Origin: 79-D21 sp022839995
GTDB taxonomy: Bacteria > Synergistota > Synergistia > Synergistales > 79-D21
Direction: 5' to 3'
Length of the DNA stretch: 64,000 nt
NCBI GenBank assembly: GCA_022839995.1
Contig: JALHIN010000005.1
Location: 1 to 64,000, forward strand
The notes beneath the pieces were generated by a model, which ran no database searches, was not told the DNA's origin, and worked only from the letters and a program-made list of their open reading frames with translations. Position 1 is the stretch's first letter; the number at the start of each line of letters is the position of its first letter. A program made the translations under genes and the position numbers. This document shows positions 33,683-42,825 of this stretch, piece after piece.

Positions 33683-33705
33683 GTCTACGAGAGGAGGAGC
33701 ATCGA

Positions 33706-34404
33706 ATGGGGATTTTCAAAACGCTTGTCGAAGATTTCAAGGCGGTCAAAAAACGAGATCCCGCGATTCCGGGCGGAGTTCGGGGTTTTTTCGAGGTGAT
33801 CCTTTGCACTCCCGGCTTTCAGGCCGTGGCGGCTCACCGCCTGATCCATTTTCTTCATGTCCGCCTTCGGATTCCGGTGCTTCCCCGCTTCCTCGGCCTC
33901 ATCGTTCGCTGGTGGACGGGGACCGAGATTCATCCCGGAGCCAGGATCGGCAAGGGGGTTTTCATCGATCACGCGGCGGGAGTGGTTATCGGAGAGTCGG
34001 CGGTTGTGGGGGACAACGTAACCCTTTTTCAGGGAGTGACCCTTGGAGCCACGGGCAACGAGAAAACCTGGAAACGGCACCCGACCCTGGAAACCGGGGT
34101 GTTTGTGGGAAGCGGAGCCCGCATCCTGGGGCCGGTCACGGTGGGAAAGAACGCTCGTATCGGGGCAGGAAGCGTTGTCCTCAAGGACGTTCCATCCAAT
34201 GCCACGGTCGCCGGCGTTCCGGCTCGGGTCGTCAGATCGGAAGGACAAAGGGTCGCGCCGCCTTTGGAAAAGGCCGAGGCCAGGATCGAGGCCCTCGAGG
34301 GCATGGTTCGGGAACTCCAGCAGGAAGTCTGGAGGCTGCGGGAAGCGACGGTTTTCTGCAGGACCTCGTCCGGGTCGAAAGAGAAGAAGAGGGGGGTGGC
34401 CTGA
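33706..34404 (+). CDS. cysE: Serine O-acetyltransferase
   Basis: A 232-residue left-handed beta-helix acetyltransferase making O-acetylserine from serine and acetyl-CoA. Motifs: DPAIPGGVRGFFEVILCTPGFQ, AHRLIH, GTEIHPGARIGKGVFIDHAAGVVIGE (catalytic His), LFQGVTLGATG and GAGSVVLKDVPSNATVAGVPARVV. A C-terminal coil-like extension (EKAEARIEALEGMVRELQQE) replaces the usual short tail. Ribosome site GAGGAGG. First enzyme of the attenuator-controlled unit; cysK follows after 1 base. Confidence 0.95.
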   Translation: MGIFKTLVEDFKAVKKRDPAIPGGVRGFFEVILCTPGFQAVAAHRLIHFLHVRLRIPVLPRFLGLIVRWWTGTEIHPGARIGKGVFIDHAAGVVIGESAVVGDNVTLFQGVTLGATGNEKTWKRHPTLETGVFVGSGARILGPVTVGKNARIGAGSVVLKDVPSNATVAGVPARVVRSEGQRVAPPLEKAEARIEALEGMVRELQQEVWRLREATVFCRTSSGSKEKKRGVA

Positions 34405-34405
34405 G

Positions 34406-35332
34406 ATGCGTTTTCGGGTGGATTCGCTGGTGGGTTTTTCCCTTGTGGGAGGAACGCCGATAGCGCGGATCGAAGCGGGCGGCGGATCGGAAATCTGGGT
34501 CAAGATGGAAGGGAACAACCCTGGGGGATCGATCAAGGACCGCGCGGCCTGGGGCATGTTGAGGAAGGCTGAACAGGACGGCTTCCTCCGGGAAGGCGCG
34601 GTGATCGTCGAACCGACTTCTGGGAATACCGGGATCGCCCTGGCGATGCTGGGAAGGTCCCTTGGCTTGCGGGTGATCCTGACGATGCCCGAATCGATGT
34701 CTGCCGAAAGGCGGGCCGTACTTTCGGCCTACGGGGCGGAGCTGATCCTCACCCCCGCCGGGGAAGGGATGGGAGGAGCGGTCAGGAAGGCCGAGGAACT
34801 GGTGAGGGAGTCTGAACGATGCTTTATGCCCGGGCAGTTCGATAACCCGGGGAACCCGTGGGCACACCAGGTTACAACAGGTCCCGAGATCCTGGAGGCC
34901 CTGAAAGGCCAAACTCCCTACGCCTTCGTGGCAGGCGTAGGTACTGGAGGAACCCTTTCAGGGGTTGGAAGAAGCCTGAAATCGGCCTTTCCCCGTATCC
35001 GGATCGTCGCCGTGGAACCGGCGAAAAGCCCCGTCCTCGGCGGCGGCGAGCCCGGGACCCACGGAATCCAGGGGATCGGCGCGAACTTCGTCCCGAAGAA
35101 CCTGGACCTCTCCATCGTGGACGAAATCAAGATAGTAACCGACGAGGCGGCTTTCGACACGACTCGGTGGCTGGCCAGGGAAAAGGGACTTTTCTGCGGG
35201 ATCTCCACCGGGGCTAACGTCGCGGCTGCCTTCGAGGTCGCGGCAAGGATGCCGGAACCGGGGATCGTGGTCACGGTTTCCCCCGACCGCGGGGACAAGT
35301 ACCTCAGCACGGGCGTTTTCGGGCCGGGGTAG
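34406..35332 (+). CDS. cysK: Cysteine synthase (O-acetylserine sulfhydrylase)
   Basis: A 308-residue PLP enzyme turning O-acetylserine and sulfide into cysteine. The PLP lysine is in NPGGSIKDRAAW, the substrate loop is PTSGNTGIALAM, the phosphate-binding loop VGTGGTLSGVGRSLK, and SPDRGDKYLSTGVF closes the C-terminus. The Gln of the usual FDNPANP-H region is present as QFDNPGNPWAHQVTTGPEI. Starts directly after cysE. Confidence 0.95.
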   Translation: MRFRVDSLVGFSLVGGTPIARIEAGGGSEIWVKMEGNNPGGSIKDRAAWGMLRKAEQDGFLREGAVIVEPTSGNTGIALAMLGRSLGLRVILTMPESMSAERRAVLSAYGAELILTPAGEGMGGAVRKAEELVRESERCFMPGQFDNPGNPWAHQVTTGPEILEALKGQTPYAFVAGVGTGGTLSGVGRSLKSAFPRIRIVAVEPAKSPVLGGGEPGTHGIQGIGANFVPKNLDLSIVDEIKIVTDEAAFDTTRWLAREKGLFCGISTGANVAAAFEVAARMPEPGIVVTVSPDRGDKYLSTGVFGPG

Positions 35333-35335
35333 GCC

Positions 35336-36787
35336 TTATTTTCGCCAGGTCCCGGGGACGAACAGCATGAGCACGGTGAACAGTTCCAGGCGCCCCAGGA
35401 GCATGCAGAGGGAGAGGACCAACTTGCCCGCCTGGGGAACCGCCGCGTAGTTGTCCATCGGCCCTACGATCCCCAGGCCGGGCCCGATGTTGCCCAAGGT
35501 CGCCGCGACGGAGGAGATGGCCGAGACCAGGTCCAGGCCCATTCCGGCCATGACGAGGGAGGCTCCCACGAAAAGGGTCATGTAGACGAAGAAGAAGACC
35601 GCGACGGAGTTCATCGCTTCCCGCTCGACGACCTTGCCGCCGACTCGCGGAACGATCACGGCCCGCGGGTGAAGGAGCCGAAGGATTTCGGCCTTGGCCT
35701 GCCTGGCGAGCAGGAGAACCCGGATGTTTTTCATGCCGCCCCCCGTGGAGCCCGCGCAGCCCCCGATGAACATCAGGACCAGGAGGAGCAGCTGCGCGTA
35801 GGCAGGCCACCTCTCGAAATCCGCGGTAACGAAGCCGGTCGTGGTCAGGATGCTGACGACCTGGAAGGCGGAGTAGCGAAGCGCATCGCTAAGCGAGGCA
35901 TAGGTTTTCCCGGCAAGGAGAACCGTCATGATCGTGGCGGTCCCGAGGAGCGCAACCAGGGCGTAGAAGCGGAATTCCTCGTCCTTCCAGAAGATCGAAA
36001 GGCGCCCGCGGAGCGCGAAGTAATGAAGGGTGAAGTTGGCTCCCGCCAGGAACATGAAGGCGGTGATGATCCAGTCGACAAAGGGGCTTCGATAGAAACC
36101 GACGCTCAGGCTCTTCGGAGAAAACCCCCCCGTGGCCATGGTCCCGAAAGTGTGAGTGAGGGCTTCGAAAAGGCTCATCCCGGCGAACAGAAGGAGGATC
36201 GTCTCGGCAACCGAGAGGATGACGTAGACGCCCCACAGGAGGAGGGCCGTCTGTTGGATCCGTGGCGTGAGCTTCTCCGGCACCGGTCCGGGGACTTCCG
36301 CCTTGAACAGCTGCATTCCGCCGACGCCGAGGAAGGGGAGGATGGCCAGGCTTAGGACGATGATCCCCATTCCTCCGAGCCAGTGCGTCAGGCTTCGCCA
36401 GAAGAGGATGCCCCTTGAGTTGGCCTCGATGTTCGTCAGAACCGAGGCCCCGGTGGTGGTGAATCCTGACATGGCCTCGAAGAAGGCGTCGGTGTAGGTG
36501 GAGACCGAACCGTGGAGGTAGAAGGGCAAGGCCCCGATCGCCGAGCAGAGGATCCAGGAAAGGCTCACGACGGCAAAGGCCTCCCTCGGTCCCAGGTCCG
36601 AGGCCTTCGCGTCTCGGCCCAGGCAAAACAGCACCCCCGAAATGGCGAGGCCAACCCCCAGGGAAGCCCCCAGGTCCAGGAGGTCGGAGGAACCGTCCCA
36701 GGCGGCCCACGCCATTCCCCAGAGGAGAAAGAGGGAAACGACGGTCGTGATCAAGCTGAGAACCTTGGCTACGATGGCGGGGCGCAT
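35336..36787 (-). CDS. trkH: Trk potassium transporter membrane subunit TrkH
   Basis: A 483-residue permease with the longer TrkH N-terminus (two extra helices) compared with the KtrB-type protein at 31441. Filter loops: MSGFTTTGASVLTNIE, FGTMATGGFSPKSLS, SILTTTGFVTADFERWP and VAATLGNIGPGLGIVG; the gating segment is GGCAGSTGGGMKNIRVLLL. Encoded 3 bases after trkA in the same operon. Convergent with cysK (3 bases apart), with no terminator visible between them. Confidence 0.95.
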   Translation of the reverse strand: MRPAIVAKVLSLITTVVSLFLLWGMAWAAWDGSSDLLDLGASLGVGLAISGVLFCLGRDAKASDLGPREAFAVVSLSWILCSAIGALPFYLHGSVSTYTDAFFEAMSGFTTTGASVLTNIEANSRGILFWRSLTHWLGGMGIIVLSLAILPFLGVGGMQLFKAEVPGPVPEKLTPRIQQTALLLWGVYVILSVAETILLLFAGMSLFEALTHTFGTMATGGFSPKSLSVGFYRSPFVDWIITAFMFLAGANFTLHYFALRGRLSIFWKDEEFRFYALVALLGTATIMTVLLAGKTYASLSDALRYSAFQVVSILTTTGFVTADFERWPAYAQLLLLVLMFIGGCAGSTGGGMKNIRVLLLARQAKAEILRLLHPRAVIVPRVGGKVVEREAMNSVAVFFFVYMTLFVGASLVMAGMGLDLVSAISSVAATLGNIGPGLGIVGPMDNYAAVPQAGKLVLSLCMLLGRLELFTVLMLFVPGTWRK

Positions 36788-36790
36788 GTC

Positions 36791-38155
36791 TCAGTCCGTC
36801 CCCAGGGCGGTCAGGGCCTTCTGCAGGTGATCCCTCGAGGAGAAGAACAGGAGGTGGTCGTTTTCCTTCAGGACGGTGCTGCCCTTTGGGACGAAGACTT
36901 CCGTTCCCCTTTCCACCAGGGCCAGGATCACGCCTTTGGGGAGCCCCAGGTCCATCACCTTTTGCCCGACCGCCGGCGAACCGGCAGTGAGCGTGATTTC
37001 TCCCATTTCCGCGTCAATCTGGTCGATGACCGACACGGAGCCTATCCCTCTAGGATAGCGAATCCGGTGCAGGATGGTCGAGGCGAGGGCCTCGTTCGGG
37101 TTAACCAGGGCATCGGCCTGGAAGGCATCCTGGAGGTTTATGTAGCTGCTTTTCCGGATCACGGCGATGGTTTTGCGGGCACCCAGTTTTCGGCCCATGG
37201 CCGACAGGACCAGGTTCATCTCGTCGTTGGCCGTGGTGCAAACGAAGCCGTCCGCTTCCTCGATCCCCTCGTATCGGAGCAGGTCGCTGTCTGAGGCGTC
37301 GCCGTGAAGGATCGTCGTCTTGCCGAGTTCCCGGGCCAGGACCTCGCATTTTTCGAGGTCCCGGTCGATCAGGCGGATATCGATCTTCTGGAAGTTCTGT
37401 TCAAGGCGCTGCGCCACCTGGAAGCCGATTTTTCCACCGCCCACAATGAACACCCGCCGGAGCGGGCGGGCCGATTTCCCCGTGAAGAGTCCCGCGACCC
37501 GGTCCCGTTCCTCCCTGAGGGTGGCGACATAGCACAGGTCTCTCTCCAGGAGCACGCTGTCGCCCGAGGGGACAAAGCCTCCCGTCCCCCGCTGGACATA
37601 AACGATGATGGTCCGAAGGTCCTTGTACTCCAGGGTCAAGTCCTTCAGCGGCCGTCCCAAAAGCGGGGATTCCTTCGAGAGGGTAAAGCCGTAAATACCG
37701 GCTTTTTCCTGCATCAGGGCCGCTGCATGGAAGGAGGCGCCGACCTGCAGCAGTTCCTGGATCTCGCGGGCTACGCTCCTTTCCGGTGAGATCAAAAGGT
37801 CGACGTTCAAGTCCCGCGCCCAGGACTGGGTGTCGGTGAACTCGATGCTCCGGACGCGGGCCATCGTCTGGGGGACACCGCTTTTCTTGGCGATCCAGCA
37901 GGCAAGGATGTTCACCTCGTCCCGGTCGGTGGCCCCGATCAAAAGGTCGATCCCTCCCTCTTCCCCAAGGCCGGCTTCCTCGAGGACCTGGGGCCGGGCT
38001 CCGTTGCCACGGACGACCCGGGCGTCGAGCTCTTCGTCGATTTGCTGGGCCCGGTCTTCGTCTCGTTCCACGATGGTCAGGTCGTGCCCGTCTCGGATAA
38101 GCTCCTTTGCGACATTCCGGCCGACTTCGCCGGCCCCGACCAGGATGATCCTCAT
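36791..38155 (-). CDS. trkA: Trk system regulatory protein TrkA
   Basis: 454 residues in two RCK repeats. First NAD site MRIILVGAGEVGRNVAKELI, second RRVFIVGGGKIGFQVAQRLE, each followed by an acidic strand end (DLTIVERDEDRA; DIRLIDRDLEKC) and an RCK_C domain. It controls TrkH by nucleotide binding. First gene of the trkA-trkH unit. Confidence 0.96.
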   Translation of the reverse strand: MRIILVGAGEVGRNVAKELIRDGHDLTIVERDEDRAQQIDEELDARVVRGNGARPQVLEEAGLGEEGGIDLLIGATDRDEVNILACWIAKKSGVPQTMARVRSIEFTDTQSWARDLNVDLLISPERSVAREIQELLQVGASFHAAALMQEKAGIYGFTLSKESPLLGRPLKDLTLEYKDLRTIIVYVQRGTGGFVPSGDSVLLERDLCYVATLREERDRVAGLFTGKSARPLRRVFIVGGGKIGFQVAQRLEQNFQKIDIRLIDRDLEKCEVLARELGKTTILHGDASDSDLLRYEGIEEADGFVCTTANDEMNLVLSAMGRKLGARKTIAVIRKSSYINLQDAFQADALVNPNEALASTILHRIRYPRGIGSVSVIDQIDAEMGEITLTAGSPAVGQKVMDLGLPKGVILALVERGTEVFVPKGSTVLKENDHLLFFSSRDHLQKALTALGTD

Positions 38156-38159
38156 CGTC

Positions 38160-39155
38160 TCAATCCTCCACGTAGTCCGCCGGATCCACCACCCCTAAGG
38201 GAGGTTCTCCGGCGAGAAATCGGCAGACGTTATCGACGGCTGCCTTCAGGGCGACCGGGAAGATTCCCTTGACCAAGTTCGAGTTGTGAGGGGAACCGAG
38301 GAAGTTTTCCAGCTCGAAAAAGGGGTACTGGAGCCTGAATTCACCGTGCGTGGCGGGTTCGACCCACCAGGTGTCGATGCCGGCCCGGAAGGAGGGGTTG
38401 GCCTTCAGATGAACGTACAGGGCTTCCTCCTGGACCAGCGCCCCGCGGGCCACGTTCACGAGGATGGCGTCTTCCCTCATCCACTCCAGCTCTCTTTTTC
38501 CGATCAAGCCTCGCGTCCTCCGCGTGAGGGGAAGGCTCAGAACGACGACGTTGGCGTCGCGAACGGCTTCCTCGAGCTGTTCCAGGGTTCCGATCCAGTC
38601 GACGGGTTCCAGGGTCCGGCCTGTCGTGTTGACTGCCCGGATCTCCATTCCAAGGCACCGGAAAAGGCGGGCCGTCGCTTTGCCGATCCCCCCGAAGCCG
38701 AGGATGGCGGCAGAAGCTTTGCGGAACCACAGGCTTTCCCGGCTGTTGTCGAATTCCCCGCGAGCCAGCTTCGCGTGAAGGGGCAAAAGGTTCTTCCCCA
38801 GGGCCAATGCCATGCACAGGGCATGTTCGGCAAGCGGTTCCGCCCAGGCCCCCGCGTTGCTGCATAGGACCGCCTGCTTGGGCATGAGGGGGAAGGGCAG
38901 GGCATCCACCCCGGCCAGGAGGGACTGGAAGAGCCTGAGTTTTTTGAGGAAAAGCAGTTCCGGCGAGGAGATTTCCCTCCCGAGGATGAAGCTTAGGAGG
39001 ACATCCGCGGATTCGAGCGCGGCCTTCCGTCTTTCGGGGTCAGTGAGGTCCTTGAGAAAAACCAGGCGGGAAAATTCTCCCAGTTCCCTGCCAAGCAGAG
39101 CTCGGGCTTCGCTGTCGGCTGGGAAACTGACCACGACCACAGGGTTTCGTTCCAC
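38160..39155 (-). CDS. D-isomer-specific 2-hydroxyacid dehydrogenase family protein
   Basis: 331 residues from GTG 39155 (GGGGAGG upstream). The NAD-binding Rossmann motif is AAILGFGGIGKATARLF; the catalytic Arg is in LVNVARGALVQEEAL, the Glu in the WWVEPATHGEF segment, and the His in LGSPHNSNLV. The N-terminal substrate domain contains LFQSLLAGVDALPF. It reduces 2-oxoacids or oxidises 2-hydroxyacids; the substrate cannot be set, and it is too divergent to call PGDH or glyoxylate reductase. Confidence 0.88.
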   Translation of the reverse strand: MERNPVVVVSFPADSEARALLGRELGEFSRLVFLKDLTDPERRKAALESADVLLSFILGREISSPELLFLKKLRLFQSLLAGVDALPFPLMPKQAVLCSNAGAWAEPLAEHALCMALALGKNLLPLHAKLARGEFDNSRESLWFRKASAAILGFGGIGKATARLFRCLGMEIRAVNTTGRTLEPVDWIGTLEQLEEAVRDANVVVLSLPLTRRTRGLIGKRELEWMREDAILVNVARGALVQEEALYVHLKANPSFRAGIDTWWVEPATHGEFRLQYPFFELENFLGSPHNSNLVKGIFPVALKAAVDNVCRFLAGEPPLGVVDPADYVED

Positions 39156-39252
39156 GGCGCTTCCTCCCCTGAAGGGCTTGCGGGATTTCCCCTGGGCGGG
39201 GACAATGCCAATCATAGACCAATTATGCCTTCGGGAGAAAGGGGAAGGGAAG

Positions 39253-39834
39253 ATGATCGGTCGTTTTTGCGTCAAAAGAGCCGGCAAGATTCTTTTCGCC
39301 GCCGCTTTGGTCCTGGTCCTTTCGGCGGCCTTGGCGGCCGCAGCGGAGTTTTCGGCCGAGATGGTCATCAAGGGCCCCGACGGGCAGGCGATGAACGGGA
39401 AAGTGTTCGTGAAGGGTCAGAAAATCCGGCAGGAGATGCAGCAGAACGGTGAAACGGTGGTCACGATCCTCCGGTTGGACCGGCGGCTTTCCTGGATTCT
39501 CCTGGTAGACGAGAAAGCCTACTTGGAGATGAAGATGAGGGAAAGCTCCGAGGACCCCTCCCTGGTAGAGAAGGCCGACCCGGCGAAGGTCAGGCGCCTG
39601 GGGAAGGAAACGGTCAACGGCTTCCTCTGCGAGAAGGTCCAGGTCACCGACAATGGGACCGTGGTCACCCAGTGGATCTCGGAGGAGCTCGCCTGGCCCA
39701 TCAAGGGCGAAGTGAAATCTCCCAAGGGGATCTCGTCCCACGAGTACAGGAACATCAGGAAGGGCGGCGTTTCGGATTCCCTTTTCGAGATCCCCCAGGG
39801 GTTTCAGAAAATGGCCGTGCCCGGGATGCAGTAG
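39253..39834 (+). CDS. Secreted DUF4412-like protein
   Basis: 193 residues with a signal peptide (hydrophobic ILFAAALVLVLSAALAAAA) and a mature domain beginning EFSAEMVIKGPDGQAMNGKV. The pattern of a strand-rich domain with KIRQEM, VTILRLDRR, GKETVNGFLCEKVQVTD and WPIKGEVKSP resembles DUF4412/LolA-like envelope proteins. Probably periplasmic; no catalytic residues recognised. A start at 39253 follows GGGGAAGGGAAG. Confidence 0.7.
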   Translation: MIGRFCVKRAGKILFAAALVLVLSAALAAAAEFSAEMVIKGPDGQAMNGKVFVKGQKIRQEMQQNGETVVTILRLDRRLSWILLVDEKAYLEMKMRESSEDPSLVEKADPAKVRRLGKETVNGFLCEKVQVTDNGTVVTQWISEELAWPIKGEVKSPKGISSHEYRNIRKGGVSDSLFEIPQGFQKMAVPGMQ

Positions 39835-39842
39835 GGAGAGGC

Positions 39843-41294
39843 CTATCGGCTAGGGGGAATCCACTCCAGGGAGGCTTGTCCCTCCAGTCGGACCAGGAGT
39901 GCGAGCCCGTCCTTCGTGACCGCAACCGAGTCCAGGACGACCTGCCTGGCCGTCCCCCTCAGGGTGAGCCCGCTTCCGATTTCCTGCTTTTCCAGGAACC
40001 TGCCCAGTGTTCTTGAGGCCTCGGCCGCCGGCCCGGAAAGGGGAAAGACGGCAGCTTGCCGGAGGGTTTCAAGCAGAAGGGGCCGTCCGATCCAGGCGGC
40101 TGCCCGGACGAGCCCTGCCGCGGTCCCCTTGTCGAAATCGACGGAATCCAGCCGGATAACCTGCCGCTTGGCATCCCAGGCCGGCATCCCGAGGATGTAG
40201 ACCGTTCCCGCCCGGCGGGAGGAGAAGATCCCGGCGCCCTCCAGCGCCTCTATATCCACTGCAAAGACCAGCCGGTTGCCGTTTGCCGAAACCGAAACCT
40301 TCCCGATCCTGAGTCTCCTCCCCTCCCCCATGGAAAGGGAACGGTTCGAGACCTCCTGTTCGAGCCTGCGGTTGAGAGCGTCGTAGCCGAGAAAGACGGG
40401 GAGCTCGATCGCGAATCCGGACCGGGTTTTCCCCGAAGCGGAGGTCGCGGCGGGGGGCAGGGGGACCGCCCTCGGGGGTTCGGGTTTGAGCGTCGAGAGG
40501 GTCAATCGGGCTTCAAGCCCCGCTTCCAAAAGGGCCCGTTCCGGGCCGATCCGAACGGGGGGCAGACTGACCGAAAGCGGGTGGACGGTCAGCCACAAAT
40601 CCGGCGAGGCTGAGACGAGCCTGGGTTGCTGGATCTCCCGCCAGAATTCCTCCGCCCGTTCCCTGAGCTTCAGGGATTCGTTGAGGGCCGCGTCGATCCT
40701 TGGGAGGGCTTCCTCGATCCGGGCCCTCAGAAACTCGTCTGCGGCCCCCTGGAAGGTTACCCGGACCCCGAGGAGGGTCGCGGTCGGCGGGCGGCGCCAT
40801 TTCACGTGGATGCGCGCCTGGGTTTGGACTTTCCAGTCGGAGGTCACCGAAGGCCTTGCCGAGATCTCGACGGTGGCCGCTCCTTCCGCGGAAAGGGAGA
40901 CGGGCACGGAGAGCCCCAGGGCGGTTGCCGAGCCGTTCAGGCGGGCCTTGAAGGCGATGGGCACCGAAAGGACGAGACGGTCGCCGTCGAGATGGACGTC
41001 GGGATCCCCGTCCCTTCGGACGAGGTAGGTCCCGCGCCCATCGAAGAGGCTCTCCCTTACCGGGCTGGCCCCGCTGATCTCCTCGGGCAGCCTGGCTTGG
41101 GCAAGGGTTTCCAGCTCCCCCACCGAAACCGAAAAGGGAACGGAAAGGGTGGACACCGGGGGTTCGGGCAGCGGGTTTGCCGGTATCGGCACCGGCGGAG
41201 TCACGCCGAGAGGCTTGCTTCCGAAGGAAAAGAACCAGGCTCCCCCGGCGGCAGCTGCCAGGAAAAGGATAAGCAGGACGAATCCCTTGCGCAT
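39843..41294 (-). CDS. DUF4403-like envelope protein
   Basis: 483 residues with an N-terminal membrane anchor or signal (FVLLILFLAAAAGGAWFF), a Pro-rich linker, then a long beta-rich region. The opening STLSVPFSVSVGELETLA, the central ARIHVKWRRPPTATLLGV and the later IELPVFLGYDALNRRLEQEV fit DUF4403, a family of unknown function with tubular lipid-binding (BPI-like) architecture. Single gene, convergent with the secreted protein at 39253. Confidence 0.75.
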   Translation of the reverse strand: MRKGFVLLILFLAAAAGGAWFFSFGSKPLGVTPPVPIPANPLPEPPVSTLSVPFSVSVGELETLAQARLPEEISGASPVRESLFDGRGTYLVRRDGDPDVHLDGDRLVLSVPIAFKARLNGSATALGLSVPVSLSAEGAATVEISARPSVTSDWKVQTQARIHVKWRRPPTATLLGVRVTFQGAADEFLRARIEEALPRIDAALNESLKLRERAEEFWREIQQPRLVSASPDLWLTVHPLSVSLPPVRIGPERALLEAGLEARLTLSTLKPEPPRAVPLPPAATSASGKTRSGFAIELPVFLGYDALNRRLEQEVSNRSLSMGEGRRLRIGKVSVSANGNRLVFAVDIEALEGAGIFSSRRAGTVYILGMPAWDAKRQVIRLDSVDFDKGTAAGLVRAAAWIGRPLLLETLRQAAVFPLSGPAAEASRTLGRFLEKQEIGSGLTLRGTARQVVLDSVAVTKDGLALLVRLEGQASLEWIPPSR

Positions 41295-41425
41295 GAACCT
41301 TCCCTCCTCGACCTCATTTTATCCCGAAAGAAGACAGGATCCGGAAAAAGCGCGATACAATAGGCAAATGAAAACAACCCCGGCGAGAGCCGGGTCAGAC
41401 CGCGAAAAGAAAGGGTGGTTGCAGG

Positions 41426-42688
41426 ATGAGCCGGATTTGCGACGTGAGCGCCATGGAAATCCTGGATTCGAGGGGCAATCCCACGATTCGGGTGTTCGTG
41501 GAGCTGGACAGCGGAGCGAGGGTAAGCGCGTCCGTTCCCTCGGGAGCCTCGACCGGCGAGAACGAGGCCGTCGAACTCCGTGACGGGGACAAGGGGCGTT
41601 TCGGGGGAAAGGGCGTTCTGAAGGCCGTCACGAACGTCAACGAGATCCTTGGGCCGGCCCTTCTCGGGATGGATCCGACGCGGCAGGGGCAGATCGACCG
41701 AATGATGATCGAGATGGACGGGACGCCCAACAAGGCCAAGCTGGGAGCCAACGCAATCCTCGGCGTTTCGATGGCCGTGGCCCGGGCTGCGGCGATGGAC
41801 TGCGGATTGCCCCTCTATGCCTACCTCGGAGGTTGCGGGGCCCGGCGCCTTCCCGTCCCGATGATGAACGTCATCAATGGCGGCAAGCACGCCGAAAACA
41901 GCGTCGACCTCCAGGAGTTCATGCTCTTCCCGGTGGGTGCCCCGACGTTCGCGGAGGCCCTGAGGTACGGCGCGGAAACCTTCCATGCCCTGAAGGGCAT
42001 CCTGAAAAAGCACGGGTATTCGGTGGGCGTGGGCGACGAGGGTGGGTTCGCCCCCAACCTGAAGAGCAACGAAGAGGCGGTCGAGCTGATGGTCAAGGCG
42101 ATCGAGGCCGCCGGCTTCGAACCCGGCCGGCAAGTGGCCATCGCCCTGGATCCCGCCGCGAGCTCCTTCTGGGAGGACGGTTCCTACAACCTGGCAAAGT
42201 CGGGGCAGGGGCGGCGGACTTCCGATGAGATGGTGGACATGTACGCCGAATGGGTGGACAAGTACCCCATCCTCAGCATCGAGGACGGGCACGCGGAGGA
42301 CGACTGGAAAGGCTTTGCGGCCCTCACGAAAAGGATCGGCGACCGGGTCCAGATCGTGGGTGACGACATCTTTGTCACGAACACCCGGTTCATCGCCCGG
42401 GGCATCGAGGAGAAATCGGCCAACGCGGTCCTGATCAAGCTCAACCAGATCGGTACGGTCACCGAAAGCATCGAGGCCATCGAGATGGCCCGCAAGGCCG
42501 GTTGGGGATACGTCATCTCCCATCGCTCCGGGGAGACGGAAGACACATTCATGGCCGATTTCGCCGTGGCCATGGGCGGGGGGCAGATCAAGACGGGTTC
42601 CGCCTGCCGCAGCGAACGGATCGCAAAGTACAACCGCCTCCTGGAGATCGAGGCGGAACTGGACGACGCGGCGGTTTTCGGGCGATAG
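41426..42688 (+). CDS. eno: Enolase
   Basis: Phosphopyruvate hydratase (2-phosphoglycerate to PEP), 420 residues. Motifs: AMEILDSRGNPTIRV, SVPSGASTGENEAVELRDGD, NVINGGKHAENSVDLQEFM, GVGDEGGFAPNL, IEDGHAEDDW (Mg ligand Glu), VGDDIFVTN, NQIGTVTES and SHRSGETEDTFMADFAVA. Monocistronic, ends at a strong terminator. Confidence 0.97.
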   Translation: MSRICDVSAMEILDSRGNPTIRVFVELDSGARVSASVPSGASTGENEAVELRDGDKGRFGGKGVLKAVTNVNEILGPALLGMDPTRQGQIDRMMIEMDGTPNKAKLGANAILGVSMAVARAAAMDCGLPLYAYLGGCGARRLPVPMMNVINGGKHAENSVDLQEFMLFPVGAPTFAEALRYGAETFHALKGILKKHGYSVGVGDEGGFAPNLKSNEEAVELMVKAIEAAGFEPGRQVAIALDPAASSFWEDGSYNLAKSGQGRRTSDEMVDMYAEWVDKYPILSIEDGHAEDDWKGFAALTKRIGDRVQIVGDDIFVTNTRFIARGIEEKSANAVLIKLNQIGTVTESIEAIEMARKAGWGYVISHRSGETEDTFMADFAVAMGGGQIKTGSACRSERIAKYNRLLEIEAELDDAAVFGR

Positions 42689-42713
42689 CCCGCGGGAGGC
42701 CGAAAAATCCGAG

Positions 42714-42750
42714 AGAGGGCCGGCGGAAAATTCCGCCGGCCCTCTTTTTT
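42714..42750 (+). terminator. Terminator after eno
   Basis: A 14-bp perfect stem (42714-42727 with 42732-42745) followed by TTTTTT. Confidence 0.95.
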
Positions 42751-42753
42751 CTA

Positions 42754-42782
42754 TTGCAAAGTAAAAAGTCATACTTTATACT
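42754..42782 (+). promoter_or_regulatory. Promoter and MerR-type operator of the efflux operon
   Basis: TTGCAA at 42754-42759, a 17-base spacer and TATACT at 42777-42782. The inverted repeat AAAGTA (42758-42763) and TACTTT (42772-42777) lies within the spacer, where MerR proteins bind. Confidence 0.65.
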
Positions 42783-42825
42783 TGCCCACACTTGAACCTA
42801 CAGCCGGTGACGGGGAGTGACCGCG

